A stretch of 64,000 bases of DNA from Microstegium vimineum (Eukaryota; Streptophyta; Magnoliopsida; Poales; Poaceae): assembly GCA_022036555.1 (NCBI GenBank), contig CM039119.1:25936723-26000722 (forward strand). Direction: 5' to 3'. Below are positions 32,561 to 44,465 of the stretch, piece after piece. The notes under the pieces are model-generated. The model was not told where the DNA came from. It saw only the letters and a list, made by a program, of their open reading frames with translations, and ran no database searches. How positions within the stretch are numbered: position 1 is the stretch's first letter; the number at the start of each line of letters is the position of its first letter. A program made the translations under genes and the position numbers.

Positions 32561-34927
32561 TCAAGACATATTTGAGAAGTCAAGAATGTTCAATTCATTC
32601 CTTAGCTTGCAAAATCTCTTCTCATCTAATGGCTTGGTGAATATATCGGCAAGTTGATCATCGGTGCCAACGCTTGTGATTTTGATATCACCCTTTAGTT
32701 GATGATCCCTTATGAAGTGGTGCCTCACATCAATGTGCTTGGTTCTTGAATGTTGGACCGGATTGTTGGTTAGCTTCACCGCACTTTCATTGTCACATAG
32801 CAAAGGCACTTGCTTGAATTTGATTCCAAAGTCATCCAAAGTTGCTTTCATCCAAAGCAATTGAGCACAACAACTACCCGCACTTATGTATTCGGCTTCG
32901 GCGGTAGAGAGTGCAACATTATTTTGCTTCTTTGATGACTAAGATACAAGTGACATGCCTAGCATTTGACATCCCACATAGTCAGAGTCCGAATATCCCA
33001 TCAACTCAAAGTTAGACCCCTTGGGATACCACAATCCAACATCTTGTGTATGCTTCAAGTATCTCAATACTCTCTTTGTAGCCTTCAAGTGACTTTCTCT
33101 TGGAGGCTTGGAATCTTGCACACATGCATACACTAAACATGACATCCGGCCTAGAAGCGGTCACATAGAGTAGGCTTCCAATCATAGACCGATACCCAAC
33201 TTTTGATCCACCATGTTGCCACTAGCATCACTATCCAAGTGTCCATTAGTGCCCATTGGAGTGCTAATGCCTCTAGAATCTTCTAAGCCAAACTTCTTCA
33301 TATGTTTGATGTATTTTCCTTGACTCACAAAGGTGCCATTCTTCAATTGCTTGATTTGAAGACCAAGGAAGTAGCTAAGTTCACCAATCATTGACATTTC
33401 AAACTCATTTGCCATCATCTTGCCAAATTCTTTACAAAATTCTTGATTGATTGAACCGAATATGATGTCATCCACATAGATTTTTAGCACAAATAGATCC
33501 TTGCCAAGCTTCTTGGTGAAGAGAGTAGTATCAACCTTCCCCATGATAAAACCTTTTGATAGAAGGAAATTCCTCCATCTTTCATACCATGCTCTAGGTG
33601 CTTGCTTCAAGCCATATAAAGCCTTTCTCAACTTGTACACATGGTTGCTCAACATATACTAGCTCATTGATATAGCCATTCAAGAAAGCACTCTTCACAT
33701 CCATTTGGTATAGCTTGATGTTGTGTGCACATGCATAGGCCAATAGAATTCTAATTGCCTCTAATCTTGCAACCGGTGCATAGGTTTCTCCAAAGTCAAG
33801 ACCCTCAACTTGAGTGTATCCTTGAGCTACCAATATTGCTTTGTTTCTCACAACTATACCATCTTGATCTTGCTTGTTTCTAAATACCCATCTTGTGCCA
33901 ATCACATTGTAGTTCTTGGGTCTTTCAACTAGTTCCCAAACTTGGTTTCTAGTGAAATTGTTGAGTTCTTCATGCATAGCATTGACCCAATCAATATCTT
34001 GTAGGGCTTCTTCAATCCTTGTTGGCTCTATGGATGATACAAAGGAGTAGTGTTCACAAAAAGATGCCAATCTTGATCTTTTTTGAACACCACTTGTAAT
34101 GTCACCAACTATTTGATCAATGGGGTGATCTCTTGCAATGTTGGTCGGTTGAAGAGTACGAACTAGATTGCTTGAGCTTGGTTGAGATGAACTAGCAACA
34201 TGTTGATCTTGCAATTGAGAACCACTAGCTTGCTTGAGAGGTGAGTTGAGCACTTGATCTTTGTCATCTTCAATGCCAATCACTTGTTTTGGCCTAATAT
34301 CACCAATATCCATGCTCTTCATAGCATTTGCCGATGGAGATCCACTCACATCTTCTAGATTCTCTTTTTCATCTTGAGAGCCATTGGTTTCATAAAATTC
34401 AACATCATGAACCTCCTCAAGTATACCACTAGCCAAATTCCACACTCTATAGGCTTTGCTTGTGGTTGAGTAACCAAGTAATAACCCTTCATCACATTTC
34501 TTGTCAAACTTCCCAAGTCTTGTGCCTTTCTTCAAGATGTAGCATTTGTAACCAAACACTCTAAAGTATGCAATGTTGGGCTTTCTTCCATTCAATAGCT
34601 CATATGGTGTCTTTTCCATCAATGGGTGACAATATAACCAGTTGCTAGAGTAGCAAGCGGTGTTGATAGCTTTGGCCCAAAAGGATTGACTCACATTGTA
34701 CTCACTAAGCATAGATCTTGCCATGTCAATTAAAGTCCTATTCTTCCTCTCAACAAGGCCATTTGATTGTGGAGTATACTTGGCCGAGAGTTGATGTTTG
34801 ATTCCTAATTCATCACATAGCTCTTCAACTCTTGTATTCTTGAATTCACTTCCATTGTCACTTCTCACTTTATTGATGGTAGTTTCAAACTCATTGTGAC
34901 ATCTCCTGACAAAAGATTTGAAGGTGG
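32561..34927 (-). pseudogene. C2 pol: integrase, reverse transcriptase, RNase H, disrupted
   Basis: Read from 34927: integrase core with VRSDNGSEF and SNGLVERKNR, then WAKAINTACYSSN and FRVFGYKCYILKKG; a linker; RT with ARLEAIRILLAYACAHNIKL, MDVKSAFLNGYINE, LYGLKQAPRAWYER, YVDDIIFGS and EFEMSMIGELSYFLGLQIKQ; then RNase H with LLCDNESAVKLTNNP and QLADIFTKPLDEKRF. Frame breaks lie near 33655 (within VYVEQP…NHVYKL), near 33180, and around 32860-32940. The integrase is cut at 34927 by G1, so its first catalytic aspartate, zinc site and the protease are missing from this part. RT's YVDD is intact. Confidence 0.92.
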
Positions 34928-35398
34928 TGTCGATGGGATATCCTATAGGGTACCCATAGACCGGCTTATCGGAGCTTTGGGACTCCTTCACTTGGCCCAC
35001 GAAGGAAGACGAACACACAAAACCGAGTTCTACTTGGTAATGACGACAAGACCAAAGCATAGCTTAGGACTCTGAGTTTGTAACCGAGTAGGACTAGAGC
35101 AACCCTCAGCCAGATCCTGGACTATAAAGGGCTGGTGAGGGTACCACCCAAAAATCATATGAACACACTACGTAACACCCGATACGTAGAGCCACACACA
35201 ACACCTTGTATTACGAGATCACAGCAATAAGAAGCGACCCAACTGGACGTAGGGTTATTAATCGACGGAGTTGAGGGCCTGAACCAGTATAAACTGTGTG
35301 TTCCTACGTGTCCAACTGCCAAGGTTTCACTATTCACCGAGGCATGAACAACTATCTCGGGTAACCCCGTGGCAGGCTATCGGTGGTAAACATCGACA
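34928..35398 (+). mobile_element. 5' LTR of G1
   Basis: The 471-bp repeat begins TGTCGATGGG and ends AACATCGACA, two bases before the primer site. The TATA box CTATAAAGG is at 35122-35130. The left flank is C2 integrase sequence (ggtgg at 34923-34927). Confidence 0.82.
35122..35130 (+). promoter_or_regulatory. TATA box of G1 LTR
   Basis: CTATAAAGG lies about 270 bases before the LTR end, in the same relative place as in G2. Confidence 0.55.
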
Positions 35399-35400
35399 GC

Positions 35401-35418
35401 TGGCGCGCTAGGTAGGGA
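35401..35418 (+). other. Primer-binding site of G1
   Basis: TGGCGCGCTAGGTAGGGA begins three bases after the LTR. It differs from the G2 site by a C-to-T change in the middle and one at the end, linking the two elements to one lineage. Confidence 0.8.
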
Positions 35419-35448
35419 GGGGCTTTCGGCGAATTTTTTCTCAAAAGC

Positions 35449-37500
35449 TTGGTGGACCGTGACCTCAAGACGATGAAATCAACGAAATCAACGTTTTTCT
35501 TCGGATCATGGATCTATGAGATCAACAACGACGGAAAGCTTCGAAGACGACTCCGAGAAGGAGTCAGCAAAAATATTGAACAAGATCTTCAAGAACTGAA
35601 TCAAATGACCAAAGATTTCACAATTTCAAAACCGATCAGGACAACATAAGAAAACGGATAAGAAACCGACTCGGAGAAGGAGACATCACCGCATACCGAC
35701 TCCAAGTCGGACATGGAAAGACTAAACACAAACCGAGTCGAAGTACGCAACCGAACCTCAGTTAGAAATAGAAACAACTCGGAAACAGTCAAGTACTCGG
35801 GTCCGTATGGACTACAACTCTGCATGTCAACAACTCCAGAGGGATGCATCGTACATTGGCCAAACCACTCTCTGAAAATGCAAACCCAAGGTGAAGAACT
35901 ACCGTTCCAAGTAGGAAAAGAACTCAGGCTTTATCAAGAACTATCATGCAAGCCAAGAAAGAGAAACCAACGAACAAAAAGAACTAGGAGAGCGCATACT
36001 ATATACATGGCGGAGATAGAACCCTACGTAGAACCACCACAAATACCCGACTTGAAATCATCAGATGAATCAGAAGGAGATATTTCAGACGGAAGGCGAC
36101 GACAATGAAACCAACGACCACAAAGCTGCGAGGCTAAAGAAGAACAAAGCCAGAGCAGGAAGAAGAAATTGAGCCATCCAGAAAAAGCAAATCTGGAACA
36201 AATACAAAGCAGAATTGACAGAATACAATAGGAAGAAGGCAGAAAGAGAATACATGAAAAACACAAAGAGAGAAAGAATCGAAGAAGTGACAAAAGAGCT
36301 AAATATCCTCACTAAAGAATAAAGAATCACAGTTGAGCCGAATAAAGAAGACGGAGACCCCAATAAACAACCCGACGGTGGTACATCCCAAGAAGGACAA
36401 GGGAAACAACAAGATGAACAACCCCTCAAGAAGTCAATATTCCATAGATTGGGAAAAACAGAGGTACCCCAACCATCGAAAAGACATGAATGACATCTCA
36501 GATTAATAAAACAAAATGGCCCAGATTGGGGCCAGCGCTACCTGGAAGACTATGGAGAATCCGAATACAGAGGGGACAAGGATTATTACAGAAGAGACTG
36601 GTCACCCGACTTCAACAGAACAGAACAATACGATAGATTCCCATGTTTTGCAGGGAGACTACAAACGTTGAAATTACCACACAAATTCAAACCAGGAAAT
36701 CACTCCAAATACAATGGAAAAGTGGAACCTAGACATTGGATAAGAGTCTATTCCCAATCCATTGAACTCCGGGAGGAGACAACAACATTAAAGCCCTATA
36801 CTTTCCAATGGCACTTGAGGCCATGCCTCTGCAATGGTTTGACAAGCTGAAGCCACGATCAATCAAATATTGGGAAGACCTGCAAGAAGCTTTCTGCAAC
36901 AACTTTACAGGAATAATAACACATCCCATGATGGCGGCAGAATTGAAAAATGTAAAGCAAAGAAAAGGAGAGACCCTAAGAGAATATTATCGAAGGTTCG
37001 GAGAACTCAGAGCTCAGATACATGACATCACCGATAGAGAAGTGATAGAGACATTTGCTGATGGAATCCTAGCAAATTGGCAATTCAAAGATTATTTCAT
37101 TGAAAATCCAAGATCCAATGAAGATTTCAAAAGAGCTGTTGAGAAAATGATATCGTCAGAAGAAAGAACTCGGCACAGATTCACCTGAGATTTCCATGAT
37201 AATAGAAGGCCAGATTTTAGACCACAAGACAAAAGACCAAGACAAGACAACATGGTGGCAGCAATAGATAACAAAAGAAGATACAACGACAATGACAAAG
37301 GAGGATACAACAACAATTATAACAACAACAACCGGACGCAAACCGGAATAACAGATACTCAAACAACAGCTATAAGGGAAACAACTATGCAAGAAAGCCG
37401 ACAGAAAGGATAAAAAACCTACCCTGCCATATACATCCTTATGCAGAACACAAGCTAGTCGAATGCGACATCTTGCAGTGAAGATTCACAAAGAAGGAGG
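35449..37500 (+). pseudogene. G1 gag, disrupted
   Basis: The charged amino region (35449-36108) runs in one frame with two stops near 35647-35660, then degrades. The gag core lies at about 36665-37190: LPHKFKPGNHSKYNGKVEPR, a frame change near 36768, then MALEAMPLQWFDKLKPRSIK, YWEDLQEAFCNNF, LREYYRRFGELRAQIHD, ETFADGIL. An RN/Asn-rich stretch follows (37200-37380). A Cys-His motif, CHIHPYAEHKLVEC, is at about 37424-37465, parallel to the one in G2. Stops and shifts mean no full-length product. Confidence 0.85.
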
Positions 37501-37639
37501 AGATATGAGCAAACAACTCGGAACAAAGAACAGACGAATCCGGAAAAGATGCAAAGAAGCCAAAAGGAAATTATCAAGAACCCCAACGACAAATAGCCGT
37601 AATCTTTTCTGGAGCATCATATACAAGAAGTAAAAGACA

Positions 37640-38402
37640 AGAAAAGCTAGCACATAGAACCATCATGGCAGCAGAACCAGCTACCCCAAGATATTTAGAT
37701 TGGTCAGAATACCCGATTCAATTCACATGAGAAGACCAATGGACAAGCGCAACAAATGCTGGTTATTATCCCCTAGTAATGGGACCAACAATAGCAGGAG
37801 TGGCTGTATCCAAAGTACTCATCGATGGAGGAGCAGGACTAAACATAATCTTCGCAGACACCCTAAGGAAGATGAACTTAGACTATGAAGGCATGATCAC
37901 ACCAACAAGTATTCCATTTTATGGGCTAGTACCCAGAAGAGATTCTATACCATTGGGACAGATAACCTTACCAGTCACCTTTGGAACACCTGATAAATAT
38001 CGAATAGAGTTTATTAAATTCGAAGTAGCTGACTTTGAATCATGCTACCATGCAATCCTTGGAAGACCAGCACTCACAAGATATATGGCAGTACCCCACT
38101 ATCCATACCTATTGCTCAAAATGCCGACAACAAAAGGAGTCCTATCACTAAAGGGAGATCTAAAGAAGGCTTCTGGCTGTGATGTGCAAGCCATACAAAT
38201 ATCAGAAAGGCTACAAGACTACAAAGAAAAAGAAGACATCGCGAAGAAGGCCGAGGAAATCAATCCGGATGAAATTCAAGTACCAACAAAGAAGCCAAAC
38301 CATTTTACACCTCCAAAAGAAGTAGCCACAAGGACAGTTGACTTATTGACCGGAGATACAGAAAAGACAACAATAATTAGCGCAAATCTAGACCCCAAAT
38401 AG
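37640..38402 (+). pseudogene. G1 aspartic protease
   Basis: From about 37660 the text parallels G2 (YLDWSEYPIQF, EDQW). The long open frame 37779-38402 holds the active site KVLIDGGAGLNIIFADTLRK, PLGQITLPVTFGTPDKYRIE and HAILGRPALTRYMAVPHYPY. A stop near 37727 lies at an arginine position (TGA for CGA), upstream of the active site. The frame stops at TAG 38400-38402 and continues in frame into RT, as in a gag-pol polyprotein. Confidence 0.88.
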
Positions 38403-40270
38403 GAAATCGCGCTCACCAACTTTCTAAAGGACAACAAAGACATATTTGCATGGAAACCAGCAGACATGCTAGGAGTCCCAAAGGAGTTGGCTGAGCACAA
38501 AATTGACACAAACAAAGGATCAAGACCAGTAAAATAGAAGCTACGCAGATTCGCTCCAGACAGGAAAGCAGCAATCAAAAAGGAAATTACAAAGCTATTG
38601 GCAGCAGGATTCATCAGAGAAATAATCAACCCGGACTGGTTAGCCAACCCGGTCTTAGTGGAGAAAAAGAACTCGAAAGAATGACGTATGTGTGTTGACT
38701 ACACAGATCTTAACAAACACTGCTCAAAAGACCCATATAGACCACCAAGGATTGACCAAGTCATAGATTCAACAGCTCGATCATCATTACTATCTTTTCT
38801 TGACTACTACTCAGGGTACCATCAAATATCGCTAATAGAATAGGATCAAAGCAAAACATCTTTTATAACACCCTTCGGAGCATATTGCTACAAATCAATG
38901 CCATTTGGACTAAAGAACACAGGCGGAACATATCAAAGAGCAATACAAACCTGCCTTGGAGATCAAATCGGAAGAAACGCTGAAGCCTACATTGATGACG
39001 TGGTAATCAAAACAAAGGAACCCGAATCACTATTGGAAGACCTAGAAGAGACCTTCAAAAATCTAAAAGTATGGAAGTGGAAACTCAACCCCACAAAGTG
39101 CATTTTTGGTGTACCATAAGGACAACTACTCGGTTTCTTAGTCAGCATTAGAGGGATCGAAGCAAGCAAACAAAACAAATCAAAGCAATCATGGATATGA
39201 AGCCTCCAAAAAAGATCAAGGACTTACAAAAACTAACAAGATGTATGGCAGCTCTTAACAGATTCATCTCAAAATTGGGAGAAAAAGGACTACCCTTCTT
39301 CAAAATCCTGAAAAAGAAAGAGAACTTCGAATGGACAGAAGAGGCCAACCAAGCTTTCATCAAATTAAAAGAATATATATCATCATCCCTAGTAATGACC
39401 CCACCAAGAAACAAGGAAGACATGATGCTATATATCACCGCCACAAAGAATGTGGTAAGCACAATAGTCATAGTGGAAAGAGAAGAACCCGGACATACCT
39501 ACAAAGTGCAAAGACTAGTATACTACATCAGCGAAGTACTCACGGAATCAAAAGTCAGATACACACACGTACAAAAACTACTCTACGCAGTGCTCATATC
39601 ATCGAGAAAGTTGATGCATTATTTCCACGAGCACAAAGTAACAGTCGTGACCAACTTCCCGTTACAAGACATACTCAGAAACAAAGATGCCACAGGCCGG
39701 ATATCAAAATGGGCAGTAGAGCTCGGATCCTTAAACCTGGACTTCAAGCCAAGAACGACAATCAAGTCACAAATATTACCCGACTTCATCGCAGAATGGA
39801 CAGAAATCACACAAAAAGAACCCAAACCAATACGAGACCATTGGAAAATGTACTTTGATGGTTCTCTAAAGCTTGGAGGGGCAGGAGCAGGTGTGTTGCT
39901 AATCTCTCCAAAAGGAAGACAATTGAAGTACGTATTACAAATATTATGGCAAGCAACGAACAATGAGGCAGAATATGAAGCACTCATACACGGATTAAAA
40001 GTAGCAACTACTCTGGGAATCAAAAGAGTAATCACCTACAGAGATTCAACAGTAGTAATCAACCAAGTAAATAAAGAATGGGATTGCACAAAAAACAACA
40101 TGGATGCATACTGTGCAGAAATAAGAAAACTCAAGAAGAACTTTGAAGGACTAGAAATCCATCATGTCCTAAAAGATTCAAATGTGGTAGCAGATATCCT
40201 GTCAAAATTGGAATCGGACAGAGCAAAGGTACCACCTGGAATATTCTTAGAAGAACTTGCAAATCCATAA
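38403..40270 (+). pseudogene. G1 reverse transcriptase with RNase H and second, archaeal-type RNase H
   Basis: RT motifs in order: FAWKPADMLGVP, KEITKLLAAGFIREI, CVDYTDLNKHC, SFLDYYSGYHQI, FGAYCYKSMPFGLKNTGGTY, AYIDDVVIKTK (catalytic YIDD at 38988-38999). Stops fall near 38536, 38683, 38841 and 39117. The open frame 39191-40270 carries the RT-side RNase H (FEWTEEANQAFIKLKEYISS … VYYISEVLTESKVRYT) and then a second RNase H beginning MYFDGSLKLGGAGAGVLLIS with TNNEAEYEALIHGLKVA and YRDSTVVINQVN. Two RNase H domains in tandem are a known feature of the Tat lineage. Confidence 0.92.
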
Positions 40271-40303
40271 ATCTAAGAAATTAGCAAACAAAAAGAAGAC
40301 TCA

Positions 40304-41604
40304 ATGGACATAGACAAGATAGAAGAACCCAATACTTCAAGACAAGTCTTCAACATAGAAAGTGATTGGAGGCAACCATACATTGATTATAAAAGCGAAA
40401 ACAAACTACCCGGAGACAAAGCAGAGGTAACAAGGGTCATAAGGAAAAGCAAAGCATACATTCTCATAAAAGACAAATTATACAAAGGGCAGCATCTTCT
40501 GGAGTATTATTGAAATGCGTATCAATACAAGAAGGAAAAGAAATATTGGAAGAAATCCACTCGGGATGTTGCAGAAATCATGCAGCATCTAGAACACTAA
40601 TCGGTAAAGCATTCAGAAGCGGATTCTATTGGCCAATAACACTCAAAGATGCAGAACAATTAGTCAAGACATGCAAAAGCTGCCAAATGTTCGCGAGACA
40701 ATCGTATGTTCCAGTACACAATCTAATTTGCATACCACCAGCCTGGCCTTTCTCATGCTAGGGGCTAGATCAAGTTGGACCTCTCCAAAAGGCAAAAGGA
40801 GGATTCGAATACATATTTGTGGTAGTGGATAAGTTCACCAAATGGATTGAATACAAACCGTTAGTCAAATACAGTGCAGAAAAAGCAACAGAATTCATAC
40901 AAGACATCATGCACAGATTTGGGATGCTTAACAGAATAATCACAGACTTAGGTTCTCCGTTTACAGCTAAAGAATTCCAATATTGGGCGAGAGATTGCGG
41001 AATAGAAATAGACTATACATCAGTAGCTCACCCCCAAGCAAATGGACAAGTTGAAAGAGCCAATGGCCTATTATTACAAGGCATAAAACCAAGGCTATAT
41101 GAAGACCTAAAAGATTATAGAGGAAAATGGATAGAAGAATTATCAAAAGTAGTATGTGGCCTAAGAACCCAAATCAGCAGAGCACCATGATACTCACCGT
41201 TCTTTTTGGTATACGGATCAGAAGTTGTACTACCTGTCGACTTAATATGGCGATCACCAAGAATAGAGCAATGCGACGAGGGAGAAGCCGAAGAAACAAG
41301 ACGGCTAGAGATTGACACAATTGAAGAGATAAGCGACAGTTTAGTAATACAAAATGCAAAATACCTACAAGGCTTATGAAGACATTACGACAGAAATATG
41401 CATCCGAGAACACTAAAACCAGGAGACCTAGTACTATGACTAATTCAAAAGAAAGAAGGAAGACACAAACTACTCAGCCCATGGGAGGGCCCTTTTATCA
41501 TCGAGACAACAATACAACCCGGAACATACGAGCTAATGACAAACGACGGAATACAATTAAGCCACACTTGGCATATCAGCCAACTCAAGAAATTCTACAA
41601 TTGA
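40304..41604 (+). pseudogene. G1 integrase, disrupted by stops
   Basis: The zinc domain has H in EIHSGCCRNHAASRTLIGKA and C-x2-C in CKSCQMFAR. The core has D in GLDQVGPL (near 40768), D in RIITDLGSPF and E in ANGQVERAN; the DDE triad is present although ITDNG reads ITDLG. A stop TAG at 40759-40761 replaces the expected W just before GLDQVG. Further stops are near 41188, 41377 and 41440, and one shift lies at 40510. The carboxy domain ends with SPWEGPFIIETTIQPGTYEL and HTWHISQLKKFYN at 41604. Confidence 0.92.
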
Positions 41605-41647
41605 AGATACAAGCAAGATACAAGACTTCAAAGAACAAACGGTCTAC

Positions 41648-42230
41648 AAGTCAATTCCTTCGTGAAGCAACATGACGAATTAACCGACTGCTTTGCACCA
41701 TGAGCGGCACAGTCTGGTTCATATCTACAAGTCAACCGTTTCGTGAGACGGCATGATAAGCCGACAGCTTTGCACCATGATCAGCACTATCTGGCATTCG
41801 AAGTCAATTGCTTCGTGAAGCAACATGACAAACTAACCGACTGCTTTGCACCATGAGCGTCACAGTCTGGTTTATATATATAAGTCAACCATTTCATGAG
41901 ACGGCTTGGCAAGGCTACAGCTTTGCACCATGAGTGGCACTGTCTGGCATTTTAAGTCAATTGCTTCGTGAAGCAACAAACAAACTAACTGACTGCTTTG
42001 CACCATGAGCGGCACAGTCTGGTTCATATATCTACAAGTCAACCGTTTTGTGAGACGGCATGACAAGCCGACAGCTTTGCACCATGAGCAGCAGTGTCTG
42101 GCATTATAAGTCAATTGCTTCGTGAAGCAACATGACAAACTAACCGACTGCTTTGCACCATGAGTGACATAGTCTGGTTCATATTTTCAAGTCAATCGTT
42201 TCATGAAACGACATGACAAACATCATACAA
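41648..42230 (+). repeat. Alternating hairpin tandem repeat in G1 3' region
   Basis: About nine monomers of roughly 76 bases occur in alternating types A and B, giving a dimer period of about 153. A starts at 41648, 41802, 41954 and 42108; B starts at 41729, 41882, 42036 and 42189. All share aagtca, catgac, ctttgcaccatgag and tctgg. Each begins with a short hairpin: TTGCTTCGTGAAGCAA in A, CCGTTTCGTGAGACGG in B, TCGTTTCATGAAACGA in the last B. The stem bases differ between types but mostly stay paired. The array lies right after the integrase stop. Confidence 0.9.
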
Positions 42231-42885
42231 CTTGGCATAATGAGAAGATCAATCTACCTCGATGATGTCAAAGTCAAACATGGTGCAAAGTGACATATAA
42301 TCAACTGCTTGAAGAGTAGCACAAGTCGGCGCAACAACAACTACAAGCCGAATACTACCGCATCATAAAGTGACATTGATTACTCCGACATTGGCAACTA
42401 CTAGATGAAATCGACAGTACTACCCCGAAACAACTTAGAGGTCACTATACAAAAGACAAATAAAGTGCAAAGATGAAGATCTACAAAGCCTAACTTAGAG
42501 GCATAAAGATACAAAGCATTGTATGAGCAAGAATATCTACTCTAGCATAGTCATCAAGACACGAAGGCCGATAATACTACTTAGAAAGAACTCGGGAATT
42601 ATACTACAAAAGTTAGACGAAGCGCGAGAGTTACAAAGCCTAGTATAAAGGCACAAGACCACAAATATCATGTAAATCAGAAGAACTCGACATGGCTTAC
42701 AAGGTTCAGAAAACCAAGTCTTCAATAGATTGACAAGCAACCTACACGCATCTGCAGACAAGACAAGTACATATCTCAAAATCAAGAAATCACGATATCA
42801 AGATGAAGCCTGATGATATATTAACAAAGGATCATCAAGAGTATATTACAAGACCATCATTCAAAAACAAATAAATGTTTTTTTA
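42231..42885 (+). other. G1 spacer after tandem repeat
   Basis: AT-rich, A-rich text with scattered words from the repeat (tggtgcaaagtgaca near 42285 is a reverse version of the shared core). No gene is seen. It separates the sense pol genes from the end of the antisense ORF. Confidence 0.5.
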
Positions 42886-44460
42886 TCAAGAAGGGGGCAA
42901 CACTTTTATCTGACCAAATATCTCGCTACAAAGTTCCTTGACTTCGGGCTTTGATTGCTCCCACTTCGCCAAGAGATCAACATCCATTGGATCTTCAAGA
43001 ATTCGGTCCAGAGGCACCTCAGGAGCAAGAGCACGAACAAAAGAAACAACATTGTTTATACAATGCTCAAACCCATTCTCCACAAACTCTCAAAACTGAA
43101 GAGGCAATGCAGGAACTAAGATCTTCAGGCCTTCACTAGCATCCTCTTCATGACACACAACAACCATGACATGCTTCACAGCAGCATACAAAGACTTATA
43201 TTGGCCATGAACATCCAAAAGCTGAGACTGCAAATCCTGCTCCGACTTCAATGACTGAAAAAGACAAGAGGTCTTAGAAGAATAAGAAATAAAAATAAAA
43301 ATTATAGAAAATTATAGAGCAGCATTTACCGAAACTTACAGTTTTAGCTTTCCTTTTAGAAGATTCAAGATGAAGAGACAAATACTTTTTCTCTTCACTC
43401 CAAGCCACCCAAGCACGATCAACATCTACAAATGAAATATGAAATCAAGCACAAATAGCAAAGAAATTATCACAAGAACAAGAAAATATGCAAGAAAGAG
43501 CTACTAGCCAGTTTTTCTTTTAAGTCTACAATAACAGCAGACGAAGAAGCCTCAACAGCTTCACGAAGACCCCTCTCTTACTCCAAAGTAGCACGGGCTT
43601 GAGACAACTCGACCTTAACCCTATCAAGGTCAGCCTGAAGAAGAGTAACCGACTAGCCTTCGGAAGTAAAAGAAGAAGTAACCAAATCATGACAGACCTC
43701 ATAAAAAAGATCAAGATTAAATAAAGCATAGATAACAAAATAATGAAGAGAGACAAAGAAATATACCTTGAACTCAGTGCGGATAGATCATCCCAAGAAG
43801 AAACAAGCCTCTGAACTTGCTCAATTCGACTAAGCTGAACTTCTGGTCCTTGAAGAAGTAAAGGAGCCACCGGAGAAGAAACCAGGGCCTTACCAAGAAC
43901 ACTCACTTCAGGGATCTCAAGAAGACTCGCACCAGCAGGAGGGGAGGCACCAACCAGTTCGGAGGTAGCAGCAACGTCTTCACGAATAGAAAGTCCTACA
44001 AGATAGGAAAAATTAGAAGAAAACAAAAAGACAAAAGATCACCATCAACAAGGAAAAATAAACCTACCACCATGGGATGAAGTAGGAGCATCAGAAGAAG
44101 GCCTAAGAAAAATGAGAACAAGGATGTTAGGGAAGGACAACTAAGATCTGAACATTATGCAGAAAATCTTACTCACTTGACTGATTTGCTGAAAGAAGCA
44201 GCAACTTGAGCAAAATGAAAGCTTAGGAATATCAAAAGAAAAGTCATCATCAAGCAATACGGAAGAAGGGATCGGAATAGCCGACGAAATTAGGGCAGCA
44301 TCACCAGAGGACTGACCAACAGAAGACCTACGACTGAGACAACTCTACAATAAGGAAAAGTTCCAGAAAGAAATTACAAAGACATCAAGAAAAGAACTCA
44401 TGGAGGATGAGTAAGAGGAGGATCATCGTCAGAATATTCCTCATCAAGAAGGATGGACTG
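42886..44460 (-). pseudogene. G1 antisense ORF, carboxy-terminal exons
   Basis: The minus-strand text forms exon-like blocks with splice-like borders. One block runs from about 43998 (after a ttgtag acceptor, GLSIREDVAATSELVGASPP) to 43768 (donor AAG/GTATAT). The next, 43690-43510, is a coiled-coil-like stretch (LQADLDRVKVELSQARATLE, EAVEASSSAVIVDLKEKLA) with two stops. The last, 43083-42886, reads APEVPLDRILEDPMDVDLLA. It is continued on the other side of A2 at 57237-58626. Antisense ORFs at this place are known in Tat-lineage elements. The function is unknown. Confidence 0.6.
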
Positions 44461-44465
44461 ACCAC
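44461..44465 (+). repeat. Left target duplication of A2
   Basis: ACCAC lies next to the A2 LTR start (TGTTGG at 44466). The right flank at 57237-57241 is GCCAC, one mismatch in five, consistent with a 5-bp target duplication plus one later change. Confidence 0.7.

Noticed and set aside
36024..36429. Hydrophobic minus-strand frames that resemble membrane proteins
   Set aside because: They are the complement of the A-rich, charged gag amino part of G1 (tct/ttc runs), not genes.
41648..42230. Regularly spaced repeats considered as a CRISPR-like array
   Set aside because: Eukaryotic transposon context; units are adjacent and alternating without unique spacers.
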